Origin: Sepiola atlantica
Taxonomy: Eukaryota; Mollusca; Cephalopoda; Sepiida; Sepiolidae
DNA: 64,000 nucleotides
Direction: 5' to 3'
Assembly: GCA_963556195.1 (NCBI GenBank)
Contig: OY744525.1
Location: 53,840,446 to 53,904,445, forward strand
The translations under genes and the position numbers were made by a program. Below the pieces are notes generated by a model that worked only from the letters and a program-made list of their open reading frames with translations, was not told where the DNA came from and did not search any database. Each line of letters opens with the position of its first letter. The stretch's first letter is position 1. This document shows positions 29,631 to 41,121 of this stretch, piece by piece.

Positions 29631-30301
29631 AGGCAGTTGCATTTACACTTGTAATTTGAATAAAAGTAGTTTTAAATGTTTATCAGTGCTGTGGACGTGA
29701 CAGTAATGACGTTTATATGTGATTTATTGACACTAAGAGTCACGAGTTCAATTCCTAAAAAAATTTTGAAAAATTATTTCATTTTTTCCGAAACATGTAC
29801 ATAGTGTAAATGTCTATATTAGTTTTAGGTTATCCGGATTTTCTAAGGAAAAAAAATTGTATTTAATTCTGAAAAAGTTTCGCAATTTTCTATACTTTTG
29901 AAAATTTGTTTTTTCTATTTTTTTTTAAATTTTTTATTTACTATTCATGTTGCAAACTTGATTAAGTGGGTGTTCAATAAGTGACATTAAATTTTATTTC
30001 AGAAAGTTAATGTAGTACCTTGAGCCTGCAGATGAGGTTGGGCGCATTGTACATAAAGATAGCATAACTTGTATGCAAAGGGTATCTCTCCAATTAATTC
30101 ATTCATCTCTCTTTCATACACATGCAGTTAATTTCTGTCTCTTTGTCATGTTAAATAGACTCTTATAAAAAAACAAATTTGGCGTCCACGTTTATCGATC
30201 AATGGCTGAGAGACACAAGCCAGCAGCGAAGAAACCTGGGTTGCCACCGAACATGAACGGATGTACAATGATGTATACACCCGTGAAGGTAAGCAGTATC
30301 C
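29631..30301. other. Unassigned with a duplicated phrase
   Basis: GTGGGTGTTCAATAAGTGAC ... ATTTTATTTCAGAAAGTTAA at 29967 recurs as GTGGGTGCTCATTAATCACT at 30677. A short frame from 30202 (MAERHKPAAKKPGLPPNMNG) looks gene-like and precedes a GTAAG, but it matches nothing I recognise. Confidence 0.35.
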
Positions 30302-31225
30302 AACACTAAAAGCTGAGTCCGAAATCTGGCAATGAAAGTCTCCTCACAAACTGAGCTAGACCCTCGATGTGTAACTCCTGACAGTCGAGACCCAAATCAG
30401 GCACCGACTTTTAACTCACAAGCTGAAAGAGGCCTTTGATCTGTTGCCATTCAAACCCAAAACCCTTAGAACCCAGGAAACTCTTGATCTGAAACTTAAA
30501 TCCGGCACTGATGGCCACCGCTGAGAGAAAACTTTAGTTTGTAGCCCATAAGAGCTAAGCCCTAAATCCAGCAATGAAGGTCCTCTCACAATCTGAGATA
30601 GAGCCCTAATCAATAACCCCTGAAAAACAGCACAGTATACTCCCACCCCTCCCCCAAAAGAGAAATTTACATTGAGTGGGTGCTCATTAATCACTGCCAT
30701 GAAGTTTTATCTCAGAAGGTTCATGTAATGTCTTAAAAGGGGAGAGAGGGGGGTATGTAAGGGCATGTGGCTTTTAATCAAGTATTGAATGACCCCCACT
30801 CCCCAAACAAAAACGGACAGCAGACAGACACCCTTTGTCTATGGGCACTAAAATGCTGAGACCTAAACCTGGCACTAACGGACAACCCACAAACCGAAAG
30901 ACCCTTGATCCATGGCCATCAAAACCAAAGACCTACATCTGGCACTGAAGGATCCCCGCAAGCCAGAAGCCCTTGGTTTGTAATTTAAAAAAAAAATAAG
31001 ACCTAAATACAGCACTGATGGACCTCTCAAACTGAGAGAGACCCTTGATCGATCTGTAGCCCACAAAAGCTGAAACTTAAATTCGGCACTGACGGACCTC
31101 TTCTCCCATGCTAAGAGAGGCCTTTTATTTGTAACCCCTAAAAGCTGAGCCCTAAATCAGGCAATGAAGGTCAACTAAGCTACACTCTTGATCTGTAACC
31201 CCTGAAAGCTCAGCCCTTTATCCAG
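30302..31225. repeat. Degenerate minisatellite, about 75-80-bp unit, in two blocks
   Basis: The phrase GCTGAGCCCTAAATCCGGCA, ATGAAGG.CC.CTCACAA.CTGAGAGAG.CC.TTGATCTGTA recurs many times at 30302-30630 and 30845-31225 with heavy divergence. The blocks are separated by about 200 bp of other sequence. Confidence 0.8.
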
Positions 31226-31789
31226 CAATGTAACTTAAAAAAATTTTAAAAATTAAAAAAAAAACAGAAGAAAAATGACAAAGTCATGAGAAAAATGTGG
31301 ATGTAACATTTAAAAAAATTTCATTTTATTGATGACAAAAGTTTCAACAGATTTTGTACGTTTTTCTTTTTCTTCGCTGGTGTCAATGACCTTAACAAAA
31401 CAATTTTGAAAACTCAACAAAAATATGAGTGAAGGCAATTTTTTTTTCAGTTGATTTTACAGAACAACAAAAATTAAAAAAAAAAAAAAAATTAATTTAA
31501 AATTAACCAACCAGCAGTAAACGTTTAAAATTTTTTGGTCATTTAACGTTTTTTTTTTCCTTTATAAGAAAAAAATGTTTTCTTTTCTTTTTATTTTCCA
31601 CAGGGTTTGTACAGTGACTTTTTTGGTCCCCCAAACATTTTTCTTTAGACCTAACAAGTATTTATTTATGAAATAAAGACTTCAGTTACAGAAGGCCATG
31701 TCTTATCCTAGTGTTTTTCATTTATTCCATTTCTCACTGTTTTTCATATTCGTTCCTTCTTCTGTTGGTTCTTCTTGACCGTTTCTCTA
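31226..31789. other. A/T-rich low-complexity sequence
   Basis: Poly(A) and poly(T) stretches, no feature. Confidence 0.5.
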
Positions 31790-32055
31790 GCGCATTTATG
31801 AACACTCGTCTAAATTTGTATTATTTGGACTACTTTTCTCATCTTGGATGTTATTCTCACAAAATTACAGCCGACGTAACCTTCGACCATCTTCAGGTGC
31901 AATTTCAAACTGAACCCATTAATTAATCCACGGGAGTAGATTGTTCTCGTTCCGTCAGTCATGTCTTGAGTAATTTTTATTTTATTCTTAGTATCACTTG
32001 TAGTGAGGATTGAACCTTCCACCTCTAGAAGACTGTCACTTAGAACTAATGAAAG
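31790..32055 (-). mobile_element. tRNA-headed SINE (minus)
   Basis: TCATCTTGGATGTTATTCTC, CACGGGAGTAGATTGTTCTC and GAGGATTGAACCTTCCACCT (box B reversed) match the SINE at 62660-63030 in reverse. Confidence 0.8.
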
Positions 32056-32225
32056 ATGTTAAGTAAAAATAAGTTCTAAGTGTTAATCCATGGATTAAAT
32101 AGTGTTCGGTTCAAAAATTCTGTATGGATTCCAGAGTTCGATAAGATATACCTGAAGAAGATAAGATGTTGACAGTCCGAACATTTCAAATTATCGATCC
32201 TCATCTAAAAAAAATTCCAAAATTC
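32056..32225 (+). mobile_element. tRNA-SINE fragment (plus), inverted next to the preceding copy
   Basis: GTTCTAAGTGTTAATCCATG, GGATTAAATAGTGTTCGGTT, AGAGTTCGATAAGATATACC and TGAAGAAGATAAGATGTTGA belong to the same SINE in plus orientation. Together with 31790-32055 it forms a near-contiguous inverted pair about 500 bp downstream of the BCAS3 poly(A) signal. Confidence 0.75.
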
Positions 32226-32583
32226 TGTCTAAATGTCACTTATTTAAATTTATATTCTAAGCCTATATCCCGATTGTCACTGCTAGTTTTGTATTATTAG
32301 ACTGGACTAGTGTTCAGGAGAGAATGATTGTAGTTTATTTCGGTCATCCATAATTAAAAAAACGTCTGACATTCATAAATGAATGCTTGTTGGAGGAGAA
32401 ATGCTTTCTGGAAGGGGGAGGAGCACTTTTATTCATCTTTTTTCTTTTTTTTTTTTCATAACAAGGAATGCCAAAAAGTTGATAAATGAGCATCGTCAAT
32501 GTGTGCGTGCGTGTGAGGGGGGGGGGGGGAAGCGATCGCGTAGGGTTCGTTTTTTGTTTTTTTTTCGTTTTAAAAATGTTTAA
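32226..32583. other. Sequence downstream of BCAS3
   Basis: T-rich and G-rich low-complexity runs (for example the G-run at about 32516-32529). No gene. Confidence 0.5.
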
Positions 32584-32589
32584 TTTATT
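32584..32589 (-). promoter_or_regulatory. BCAS3: BCAS3 polyadenylation signal
   Basis: AATAAA on the minus strand about 20 bp after the BCAS3 stop codon. The 3'UTR would be very short if this site is used. Confidence 0.6.
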
Positions 32590-32608
32590 TATAATATTTC
32601 TTTTAAAA

Positions 32609-32730
32609 TCACATTGGTTCAGTTAAACAAAGTCCATCCATATCACGATCAGTGACGCACATAGTTTTGCCTTCAATGCCAGCAGTTGTGGCTGTAATAT
32701 CTTCCACATCGCCATCAAAGACGTCACTAT
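32609..32730 (-). CDS. BCAS3: BCAS3 last coding exon
   Basis: Acceptor TTTTTCAG at 32731-32738. The exon completes a codon from the previous exon (G+AT, Asp) and encodes SDVFDGDVEDITATTAGIEG then KTMCVTDRDMDGLCLTEPM and TGA at 32609-32611. The acidic tail is not strongly conserved with vertebrates, and the assignment rests on splice phase and position. The final residues differ from the FPTGFP-type end of vertebrate BCAS3. Confidence 0.75.
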
Positions 32731-33529
32731 CTGAAAAATAGAGAACAAATAACAATTTTTTTTAAATAAAAATTTGAATAATGTTGACAAATAACAAGAC
32801 TATATAAAGAAAAGTTACTAGGATTCGATTTTAGACCCGCATAGTAATGCATCTGAAAAATCCATATTTGATTCTGACTAGCCGTTTCTTTCCCTTTTAT
32901 TTTTGTAGGATCTTTACACTAAAAAATGTAATTTGCTTAAGCTTCTTTCAGAAAATACTTATTCAGGCTAAGAAATTTGTTAGACTGGGGGCATTTTTGT
33001 TTATGACCTAAACAGCACCAGCTACTTAGGAAATTGATAAAAAGAATTTTCTACCTGTTTATAACTTCAAGTAAACAATTATATATTTTTTAAAAATAGA
33101 TATTAACCTATTTATTTCTTAAAATTACTCATATCACAACATGAGGTACAATAATTTGCTTTTGAAAACCTATTTAGTATGTTGTCTTTATGAAATGCTA
33201 CAAGGGCCTTTGTTGATACTCTTGGACTTTTCATAGCTGATTAGTAGATTCTTCTCAAGCTAAGACTACGTGTATTGTCTTCCTTTAAAACACATAAAGC
33301 TGGTAACAAAATAAATTGATACTACATTAAATAGCACTAAGCAAAGAAACAAATATTCACTTTTAAGCAAGCTATGGTGACTAAACAGCTTTCTTGTTCT
33401 TATGAGAATAAATTAAAATTTTAATTTTTTTCTTATAAATTCTTACTTAAACCGAACAATGTTAATTAGTAATCATAATAAAAGCAAAATAAACTGATAT
33501 TGAACCACAAATATTTACTTTTCATCAAG
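32731..33529. other. BCAS3 last intron, unique AT-rich part
   Basis: No repeat family recognised apart from short A/T runs. Confidence 0.45.
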
Positions 33530-34190
33530 TTCAAGTTTTTTTTTGTTGTTTTTACTCTTGTTCACCTCAAACAAGGCACACCACCACTGAAACACAAGGG
33601 GCTACTGTGAATTAGGGACTATACCAACAGGGACACTCTAAGTAGAGAGTTTAACAGCGAGAGATCTGTTCACATTACATTTAAATTTCTACATTTTAGT
33701 ACAGTAAGAGAAGCAGGAAACAGGGAGGGAATTCCAAAGTTTAGCAGTTCGAAGAAAAAAACTATTACAGTAGAAGGCTTTCTGGCATCTGAGGATCTCT
33801 ACAGTGAAGGAGTGGGATTTTGCTGCTTGTCATATTAGTCGAGGATATTTACATTGAGGGAGCACCAGTGCTACAAGTTCGTCTGAGCACATTCCATTAA
33901 AGTACGTGTCAAACAAGCACAGGGATGCAACATTGCGGCGATGGGACAAGGCTTGGAGCTTGGTTGACAGTGCGGGACCTGTTAGATTGGAGACTCTTTT
34001 TTGGACCCTGCCTAATAGAGAGAAACTAGTGGTTGATGCACCAGCCCAGATGTGGCAACAATACTCCAGACATGGGCGAATGGTGGCTTTGTAGAGATAT
34101 AGGATACTGGCAGGTGTAAGTAGTTTTCTGGCGAGGTAGAGCGACCCCAATATTTTTTGCAGCAGCCTTTTGGATTTTTTTTTTTTTTTA
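33530..34190 (-). pseudogene. Jockey-like LINE 3' end (family J)
   Basis: GSLYLARKLLTPASILYLYK, TIRPCLEYCCHIWAGAST, LGRVQKRVSNL and HRRNVASLCLFDTYFNGMCS are the conserved thumb region of jockey/CR1-type RTs. The 3' end reads GGTGTGCCTTGTTTGAGGTG AACAAG, as in the copies at 43798 and 54640. The frame is broken near its end. Confidence 0.85.
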
Positions 34191-35618
34191 AATAGTCATA
34201 TTTTTTAAATAATGCAAGTTATACCACTTGAAACATTAACAGCACTAGCAGGAGCCCTGTCATAACAGCAAACAGTAGATTTATTCACGACTAGCTGGAA
34301 ACTGGTAATTCTAAAGTGCTTTCTACATCAATCTGTATAATGTACTGTTAATAGTAATGTTCCTTTTGAAGTAATAAATATCTATTAAGATCAATACTAT
34401 TAAGAAAAAAAAAAAAGATGACTTTTCCATAAAAATAATTGTCATTGTCATCTAAATATTCTGCAAATAAATATGATGAATACATTTCTTCTTTATTTAA
34501 AATTGTAGCAATTTAATCTTGTTAAAACATTAAACACTCTCTGCCTTCTGATGATAAAAATAATTGTCAACTAGATATTCTTACAAACAAATAACTTTTT
34601 CTATGGTTGTACTGTTTTAGTCGACCGAAACAACCTAACTTTATTTTGGAACAATTCATTTCAAAATGGGTAAAGTCAGAAGTTTTCATTTTAGCAACAT
34701 CAGATTAATCACCAACAACCCTCTTTGCTAATTGGACTATCTCACTTTTTTTTTTTTTTTTTTTAAATGTGTGTAAAAGTTGGTAACTTACGTACGAACA
34801 TGAAGTGGCTTAGCGTATTATACAGATTTTTTTTTTTTTTTTTTTTAACACAATGTCTAATTGCAAAAATTAAAGGTATTTTTGGGTCTTGCCTTATTTT
34901 TGTCTATTTTCTTTTTTTTGTTTCATTTTACTTCAGTCGAAGTTCTCAGAAATAAAGGGCCCCTTCTTGAGGCTAACACTTAATCTCTATATGAGACACA
35001 TAGATATTCGAGTATTCCATTAAAGCCCTCTTTTACCTGTCAAACGTTGAGTTAGTAAGGAAGTTAAGAACATTAATTTTCCTCTCCTGAATTGACCAGT
35101 TTAGTATATCTTTCTTGTGGTCTCTTGGTCTTATCAAATTCCAGGATAAGAATTCATCTAGTCTGGTGGAGTATCCAGCTAAATGCTGTTACTTGAGGTA
35201 ACATTACTTAGGGAAGGTGCACAATTCCTCGTATGAGCCAGTGTTGAGGGGGATCTTACTTGTGCTTCGAATACTATGTTATTTTGAATATTTGGTCAGG
35301 GTTTACTTGTAGGACGAAGTATCCTCATGTCAGGTTGTCCTGACAAACACTTGTACAGAGAGACCGACCACACTAGAGGATGGTGTCTAGTAGGTAATTA
35401 AATCCTATACTACTACTATTACTCTTATTAAAGATTTTAGTTTTAATGCCTAACCAGCCTATTTACAACAGCTGATTTACTTTTTTTATAGATTTTACTA
35501 AGAGTACAAATTCACTTTATTATTTCAATGAGTTACCTCCCCTCTAATTTCATAGTAGCTATTCTAAAATAAAGTTTATTCTACATCTACAGTTTCACTT
35601 CTACAGTTTAGTAAACTT
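34191..35618. other. BCAS3 last intron, unassigned
   Basis: Long T-runs (34749-34764, 34828-34846). A short phrase near 34797-34826 (ACGAACATGAAGTGGC..AGCGTATTATACAGA) recurs at 24430 and 29250. 35030-35400 has average composition without recognised similarity. Confidence 0.4.
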
Positions 35619-35994
35619 ATATCAGGGATGTGAGTATTGATTTACTCCTCTCCAGGAGTTAGGCACAAGGCCAGTTTTTATCTTACTCCCACAAGTAAGA
35701 TGTGACCCAAGGTCGGGTCGAGAAAGTGGGGTTTAAAAATTGCCTGGGCAGCCTCGTCGGCATTCCCCAGTAGGGGGGCCTCAGGCAGTAAGTAATAAAC
35801 TTACTCCTCCCCAAAGAGGGGAGGCGAAGCCTGGGAGGGTGGACCTCCTAGAACTGCACAGGACAGACCCATAGACCGGCGTAAATCAAGCCCCGAAGGC
35901 CAAGACAATACCAGTCTATGAGGTGCAGTATCCATCGGAACAGATACTACACTTTGATCTTAGCCAAAAGGCCAAGATATCAGGGATGTGAGTA
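35619..35994 (-). mobile_element. U2-headed SINE, full length, with 18-bp target duplication
   Basis: The element (35637-35976, 340 bp) is bounded by perfect ATATCAGGGATGTGAGTA copies at 35619-35636 and 35977-35994. Its 5' end on the minus strand is CTTGGCCTTTTGGCTAAGAT then CAAAGTGTAGTATCTGTTCC. This follows U2 snRNA from about nucleotide 9 through the branch-point-pairing GTAGTA and then diverges into the SINE body. The 3' end is GTGCCTAACTCCTGGAGAGG AGTAAATCAA. This copy defines the boundaries of the family. Confidence 0.95.
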
Positions 35995-36136
35995 GCCAAT
36001 GGCAAAAAAACGCTGAAAATTGAAAATATAAAAAAGACAATCACAATGAGAATATGAAACATTTTCTGTCAAAACTATAAAAAAACTAAAAAAAAAAGAA
36101 AAAAAAGTTAATGTTAATTTCTAGTCAAAGTCTTAC

Positions 36137-36322
36137 CCCTGAGGCTGGTAGGTCCCCCTCCGTCACGGTGTGGAGACTCCAGCATGGCATCAGCAATGTG
36201 TTCTCGCAGACGATTATCATCTTCCTCATTATGTTCAGTGTTTCCTCTCGGCAAACGAGACAATTCAGATTCTGTCCAGTAGCCGTAGACATCACTCAGG
36301 TTAGGAGATTGCTCAAAGCTAC
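36137..36322 (-). CDS. BCAS3: BCAS3 exon (C-terminal region)
   Basis: Encodes SFEQSPNLSDVYGYWTESEL, SRLPRGNTEHNEEDDNRLRE, HIADAMLESPHRD, GGGPTSLR. The REHIADAMLESP(H/S)RD block matches RERLADAMAESPSRD of vertebrate BCAS3. Acceptor TTTTGTAG and donor GGG/GTAAGA; phase 1 in and out. Confidence 0.92.
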
Positions 36323-37058
36323 CTACAAAAATGAACAGAAACAAATATATACGCATACACGGATCAGTCATTCCATTTTTTAAATAGAAAAAAAGAAAAA
36401 AAAACAAATGGAAATATTGGGAGGGGGAGACACCAGGTATATACCCCCTCCATCAACAAATTTTTCCGTTTCTTTTGCAGCATATCCACAATACTTAATG
36501 TAAACAATTAAGATTTTTTTTCATTCTTCTTTCTATACCAATTAATACGCTTTTTACTTTCATTTTTTTATTTTTTTTAAACTTTCCAGTTAGAAACATT
36601 TTTTTTTCTTTTTTAACTTCACCGATTGAGACGTTATTTTCTGTGTATATTAGTATGAACACTGAAAAAGTATGATTTTTTTCATCATTTTTAACGGAGG
36701 GTGTACACTCATATTAGAAGAATTTGGGTAAGTAAAAATATCAAATTATTTTTAAATTTCAACAAATGCACCCTCACACGCATCTATGACATTTTTGTTA
36801 TCAAATTGTAAGATTATGAAAAAAAAAAAAAAAAAAAAAAATTACTTTTTCATAGGTCCTTCAGCTATGTAAGTTTATCGGAAAATGGTCCCCCTTATTT
36901 TTGACCGGTCTTTAATCAAAATAAGTGTTTTCAAATTTCGATCAAGGAATCATTTTACATTAAGCTTGTCCAGCCAACTGAACCCTCTTCTAAAAATCAG
37001 TTAAAAGCAATTTTTAGTTAAGGAAATTAGAAAAAAGAGGCAACACTCGGTATTTACA
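36323..37058. other. BCAS3 intron, mostly low complexity
   Basis: Poly(A) run at about 36819-36841 and a dispersed phrase near 36690 (AACGGAGGGTGTACACTCAT) shared with 25140. Otherwise nothing. Confidence 0.45.
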
Positions 37059-37275
37059 TACTTCCCACATAAGTATGATGTGGCACAAGACCCTAAAAGT
37101 GGGGACAGTAAGCCAGCGCCCTTAAAGAAGTGACACTCTAGCCTCTTAAAAATTGCCTGGGCAGCCCCGTTGGAATTTCCAGGTCAGAGCGCCTCAGGCA
37201 GTTAGCGATAAACTAACTCTTCCCCAAAGAGGGAAGGCAAGGCATGGGAGGGTTGACCTCCTAGGACTACCACCT
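37059..37275 (-). mobile_element. U2-headed SINE, body and 3' part
   Basis: AAGCCAGCGCCCTTAAAGAA, AATTGCCTGGGCAGCCCCGT and GGGAGGGTTGACCTCCTAGG follow the reversed order of the SINE body. The U2 head is missing, so the copy is 5'-truncated at about 37275. Confidence 0.82.
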
Positions 37276-37407
37276 CAGCCTGACAGATAAAAGGCCACAG
37301 AGTTGGACTAGTCTCTATTGGACTGATTGTCGAGAACGGATAATCGACTGGTATATACCGATCTGAAGTCTTTAAGCAACTTTGAAAGAAGCAAGACTCC
37401 TGAGACA

Positions 37408-37456
37408 ACTCATTTTATCTTAAAATATATTTTATATATTTTAAGATAAAATGAGT
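37408..37456. repeat. Perfect 23-bp hairpin
   Basis: Arms 37408-37430 and 37434-37456 are exact reverse complements (ACTCATTTTATCTTAAAAT...) around a TTT loop. Confidence 0.95.
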
Positions 37457-37639
37457 GTTGTTTCTTTCCAGTCAGACCCGATGATCAATTTGAAATTTAT
37501 CATTAAGGTTTGTTACACTTTTTATCAAAACTTTAAGTAAACATAAATTCAACACCTCATAGGTCACGTAGTTGTCACCCCCACCAACGCACTCCGTAAA
37601 CTTACGAAACCAACATAGCATCAGGAGATTCAATGTGTG

Positions 37640-37975
37640 AAAATTTTTTTTTTTTTTACTTTTGTTCAACCCCAAACAAGTAAGGGGTTACTGGGAAATT
37701 AGGGGCTAGATTAAGTGGGAAATTGTGCAGTGAGATGTTTGTTCACATTACATTTAAATTTCTGCATGTTGGTACAGTTGAGGAAACAGGGAGCAGAGAG
37801 GGAATTCCAAAGGCAAGCGGTTTGAGGAAAGAAGCAATTAGAGTAGAAAGCTTTTCAGCATCTGGAAACCTCTAAAGGGAAGGGGTGGGATTTTGCTGCT
37901 TGTCGGGTTGGTCGGGGGTATTTACGTTGAGGAGGTAAAAATGCAGTAAGTTTGTCAGAGCATATTCCCTGATTT
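37640..37975 (-). pseudogene. Jockey-like LINE family J, 3' fragment
   Basis: The sequence parallels 33530-33840 (TTCAACCCCAAACAAG, GGGTTACTGGGAAATTAGGG, GTGGGATTTTGCTGCTTGTC, GAGCATATTCC). Coding sense is lost. A run of G (38026-38046) follows downstream. Confidence 0.75.
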
Positions 37976-38125
37976 TAAAATGTGAAATACTCCGTCTCTA
38001 GTATTTGTCTAAAACATAAAAGACTTGGGGGGGGGGGGGGGGGGGTATACAATAAGAAACTAGAACATTAGCAGAAGCTAAAGATAAGGATCAGATGAAT
38101 AGAAAAAATTGTTTTCGTTTCTTAC

Positions 38126-38256
38126 CAACTTCAATGAGCAAAGGAGAACAGGTTGTGCCTCGAGCAGTGGATAAACTGCCCTCAGAAGCCGAAGATCTTC
38201 TGTATGCAGGTCTGGTGTTTGGCATTGCCATTGGGCTCGAACGGGCAGGTTGGATC
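38126..38256 (-). CDS. BCAS3: BCAS3 exon
   Basis: Encodes IQPARSSPMAMPNTRPAYRR, SSASEGSLSTARGTTCSPLL, IEV. IQP(A/V)RS.P..MP is the vertebrate block following LNSLR. Acceptor TTTTAG, donor G/GTAAGA; phase 2 in, 1 out. Confidence 0.93.
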
Positions 38257-38529
38257 CTAAAATAAAGGAGGGTGGAGGAAGAAAGAAAAACTTTAAAACA
38301 AAATAGACAAGATAACAAAATTTTTTTTTTAAACATGTGGTTTTTCTTGAGATGCTTCTGGATTAAATATTTTTTTTTAGTATATTGGAGGGGGGGGGGG
38401 GTCACCAGTTATTAAGGCTAAGAGCTACTTGAGGATAACGGTTAATGAGATGGAATGATGAGAAACACTATGGGAGTAGGACTTTAATTTCGTAATTAAA
38501 ATTATTTTATGAAATAGGAATTTGATTCT

Positions 38530-39078
38530 TGTCAAGAATTTCCTACAGAAAAAAAAGGTTAAAAAAAAAACAACAAATAACTGTTACCAAAGGCAATAAA
38601 GGTTATTCTTCTACCTAGCTGCCTATTTTTTAAAAATGTGTTTAAGTATTTTAAAATGCTTTTATTTAAATTTAATTTTCCTTAAAATTCAGACTTTTGC
38701 AATGGCCACCGCTGGCTGCCTTCAGTTTCCAGAAACTACCGAAGTATATATAACTTTTTTTTTTTTGTCATTTTATCCTTTCAATTAGGCAGAAAAGTAA
38801 ATTTCATTACATTTAGAACAGTTATTTGTTGTATATTTGTTTTGTTCTTTTTTTTTCAACCAAACTTTGATTATTTCTGAAAAATTGGCGACTGCCATTG
38901 TGAAATGTAAGTCAAAATTTTAAGGAAAAATTAAATGTAAATAAAAGCACTTTAAAACACAAAAAAATATCCAGGTAGGTAAAAAAGTAACTTTTATTAC
39001 CTTTGGTAACAGTTATTTGTTGACTATTTGTTTTTTTGAACCCCTTTTTTTCTGTTGGAAATTCTTGACAGTCGCCTA
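38530..39078. mobile_element. Fold-back element with about 180-bp arms
   Basis: The left arm (38530-38705: TGTCAAGAATTTCCTACAG, AAATAACTGTTACCAAAGGC, GCTTTTATTTAAATTTAATT) is repeated inverted at about 38880-39078. The centre is about 170 bp. A partial third copy of one arm lies at 46400-46545 (ACATCTAGGTAGGTAGAAGA, GCCTTTGGTAATATTTATTT), so the family is dispersed. Confidence 0.82.
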
Positions 39079-40069
39079 ATTTTTAAAAACTTGGTTTTAG
39101 TACTTGACGCTAATTGATTAATAGCAAAGAACAAATAATAATTTTTAATTGATGTGGAAACGAAAAACACACATACACAGACACGCTTGAAGTCACATAA
39201 TTTAATATCTTCATTTATTTTTGTAAGAACTCAAGGGAAACAACTCAGTATAATTGCACACAATAAATGCTCTTTAATGTATTTTGGTGAGTAACGGAAA
39301 ATGTCTCCAATAACAGTTTTCTTAACCAGAATAAGTATTTTCAATTTTGAAGCGAAATAAAATATTTTTGTGCCAATAACATAGTGGAAGAAAAAACGAA
39401 TAAATAGGCTAGTCCGAATCAAGTATCGATATGTCAGACAGATTGCCATTTGAGCCCAACTTTGAAATTCTGACAAGATAACTTGTTAGATGAATACACA
39501 GATCAAATTCTCCTGAATATTTCAGATAGACCCCTGCAGATTTGGTTATTTCCAAATGCGCATCAAATAACATCTCTATTTGACTATTTTTATTGAAAAA
39601 TGTTATTTTGCTACTTGTGTGACGACGACGATGACGGATGTGCCATATTTTCACAGGGAACGGACTGTGTTTTGTATCAACTGATTTCACTTATAACAAG
39701 AACACAAGTTAGTGGTGAGACTACATACCTCCGCCTGACAACGTAAGAATGAGCCAAAGTCTTATCTGGGCCCTACTTCTCCATATTGTATGAAGTATTA
39801 CTAAAGTTATGCCCTGGAAGAGTTGAGCACTATTTATCTGATCAGGCTGAAATTTTGCATGGTGGTTACCGTTATCAATGAGCATCAGATCCATACATCA
39901 AATTTGAAAAAATTGAGCTTCTACAATGAACATAACAGAACCAAAATTATCCCCAAAAGTCTGATGTTCACTTTTTCCGTGACTGAGATATCCAAAAATT
40001 ACATCAGTTCTAAGTTAGACTATGACCGATATTTTGACCAACTTTCGTGACGATTGGTCAAGTGAAGTG
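39079..40069. other. BCAS3 intron, unassigned
   Basis: 39780-40060 has the even composition of an old repeat but no recognised similarity. A (GAC)n-like run lies at 39622-39635. Confidence 0.4.
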
Positions 40070-40690
40070 GACTCGAGGCTGTACATCATATTCGGTTGAA
40101 CGTCTGTTTTACATGCTGCCATGCACTGGGTGGCTTTCAGAAATTGACTTCCAAATTAACCCATCCCTGGACAGGTCTTTATTTATCCCTCTTTCTCTCA
40201 TCCATTCTTATCACCTCCTCATATTTTCCTTGGCCTTCCCATGTGAACGCGATCTGCTACCTCAAATGTTCTACATCTACTCACCCAAGAACCCTCATTC
40301 ATTCATTCTTTCCACATGACCATACCATCAGTCTCCTGTTCTGCACACATCTCCCTATACTGTCCAGATTTAATCTTCCCCTGGGGGTCATCAGAACTAA
40401 GTCTGTCTTTAAGACTCACACAGACTTGTTATTGTTTTGATAAGTAATATTTCAACTTTTAGTGAAAAAAAAAAAAAAATAAATTAAAAAAAAAAAAAAA
40501 AGAAGAGTTTTCATATTTTCATAGCTTGAGACTCAAAAGAGATAGGGCGCCATTTGGCATGCTTCACAATGATTTAGTCTGATCGAGTTATCTTTCCTTC
40601 ATGGAAACATTCATAACGGTAGTCATTTACTTCGTCTTGAAGACTCATATTACACATTCATCATATCATTTCTCTCCATGCAACGCATGT
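40070..40690 (-). pseudogene. LINE C-terminal/3' end (family E)
   Basis: On the minus strand NRRL.WYGHVERMNE, GSWVSRCRTFEVA.RVHMGRPRK-like remnants and the terminal ACTTCCAAATTAACCC reversed match the better-preserved copy at 45240-45750. The minus-strand reading is frame-broken. Confidence 0.65.
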
Positions 40691-41121
40691 CCTCAACAAA
40701 AACAAACAGTGGCATGCCAACAAACAAACTTGACAGAAAACATAACCTCCTTGGCATAGATAACAATCATTTTTGGGTTAATGATGAGTTCAAAAGGGTA
40801 AAGAATGTGAAAAAAAGTTGTGTATAGGCGATAAAAAATATTTTTATGTTGTTTTTTTTTAAAATAATATTTAATGAGGAACCATTTCAACTTAAAATCT
40901 ATTTAGTACAGCAACTGTAATCTGAAAAAAAAAAAAAAAACATGTTTGAAATGTGCTACAAGAAGCGTTATTTTCACAAAATAGAGTCTTACAGGATGTC
41001 ACCATGTTGTTTTTTGTATCAATCAAGACGAAAAAGTATTAAAGTGTCTTTTTTCGCTATTACTCTCTAATACTAAATTGATTTTAACTCTAAAACGTTC
41101 TTAATGTCATAATCTTTAAAA

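Noticed and set aside
30202..30300. First exon beginning MAERHKPAAKKPG with a GTAAG donor
   Set aside because: No homology and no downstream exon; it adjoins a repeated phrase and minisatellite, so it could not be supported.
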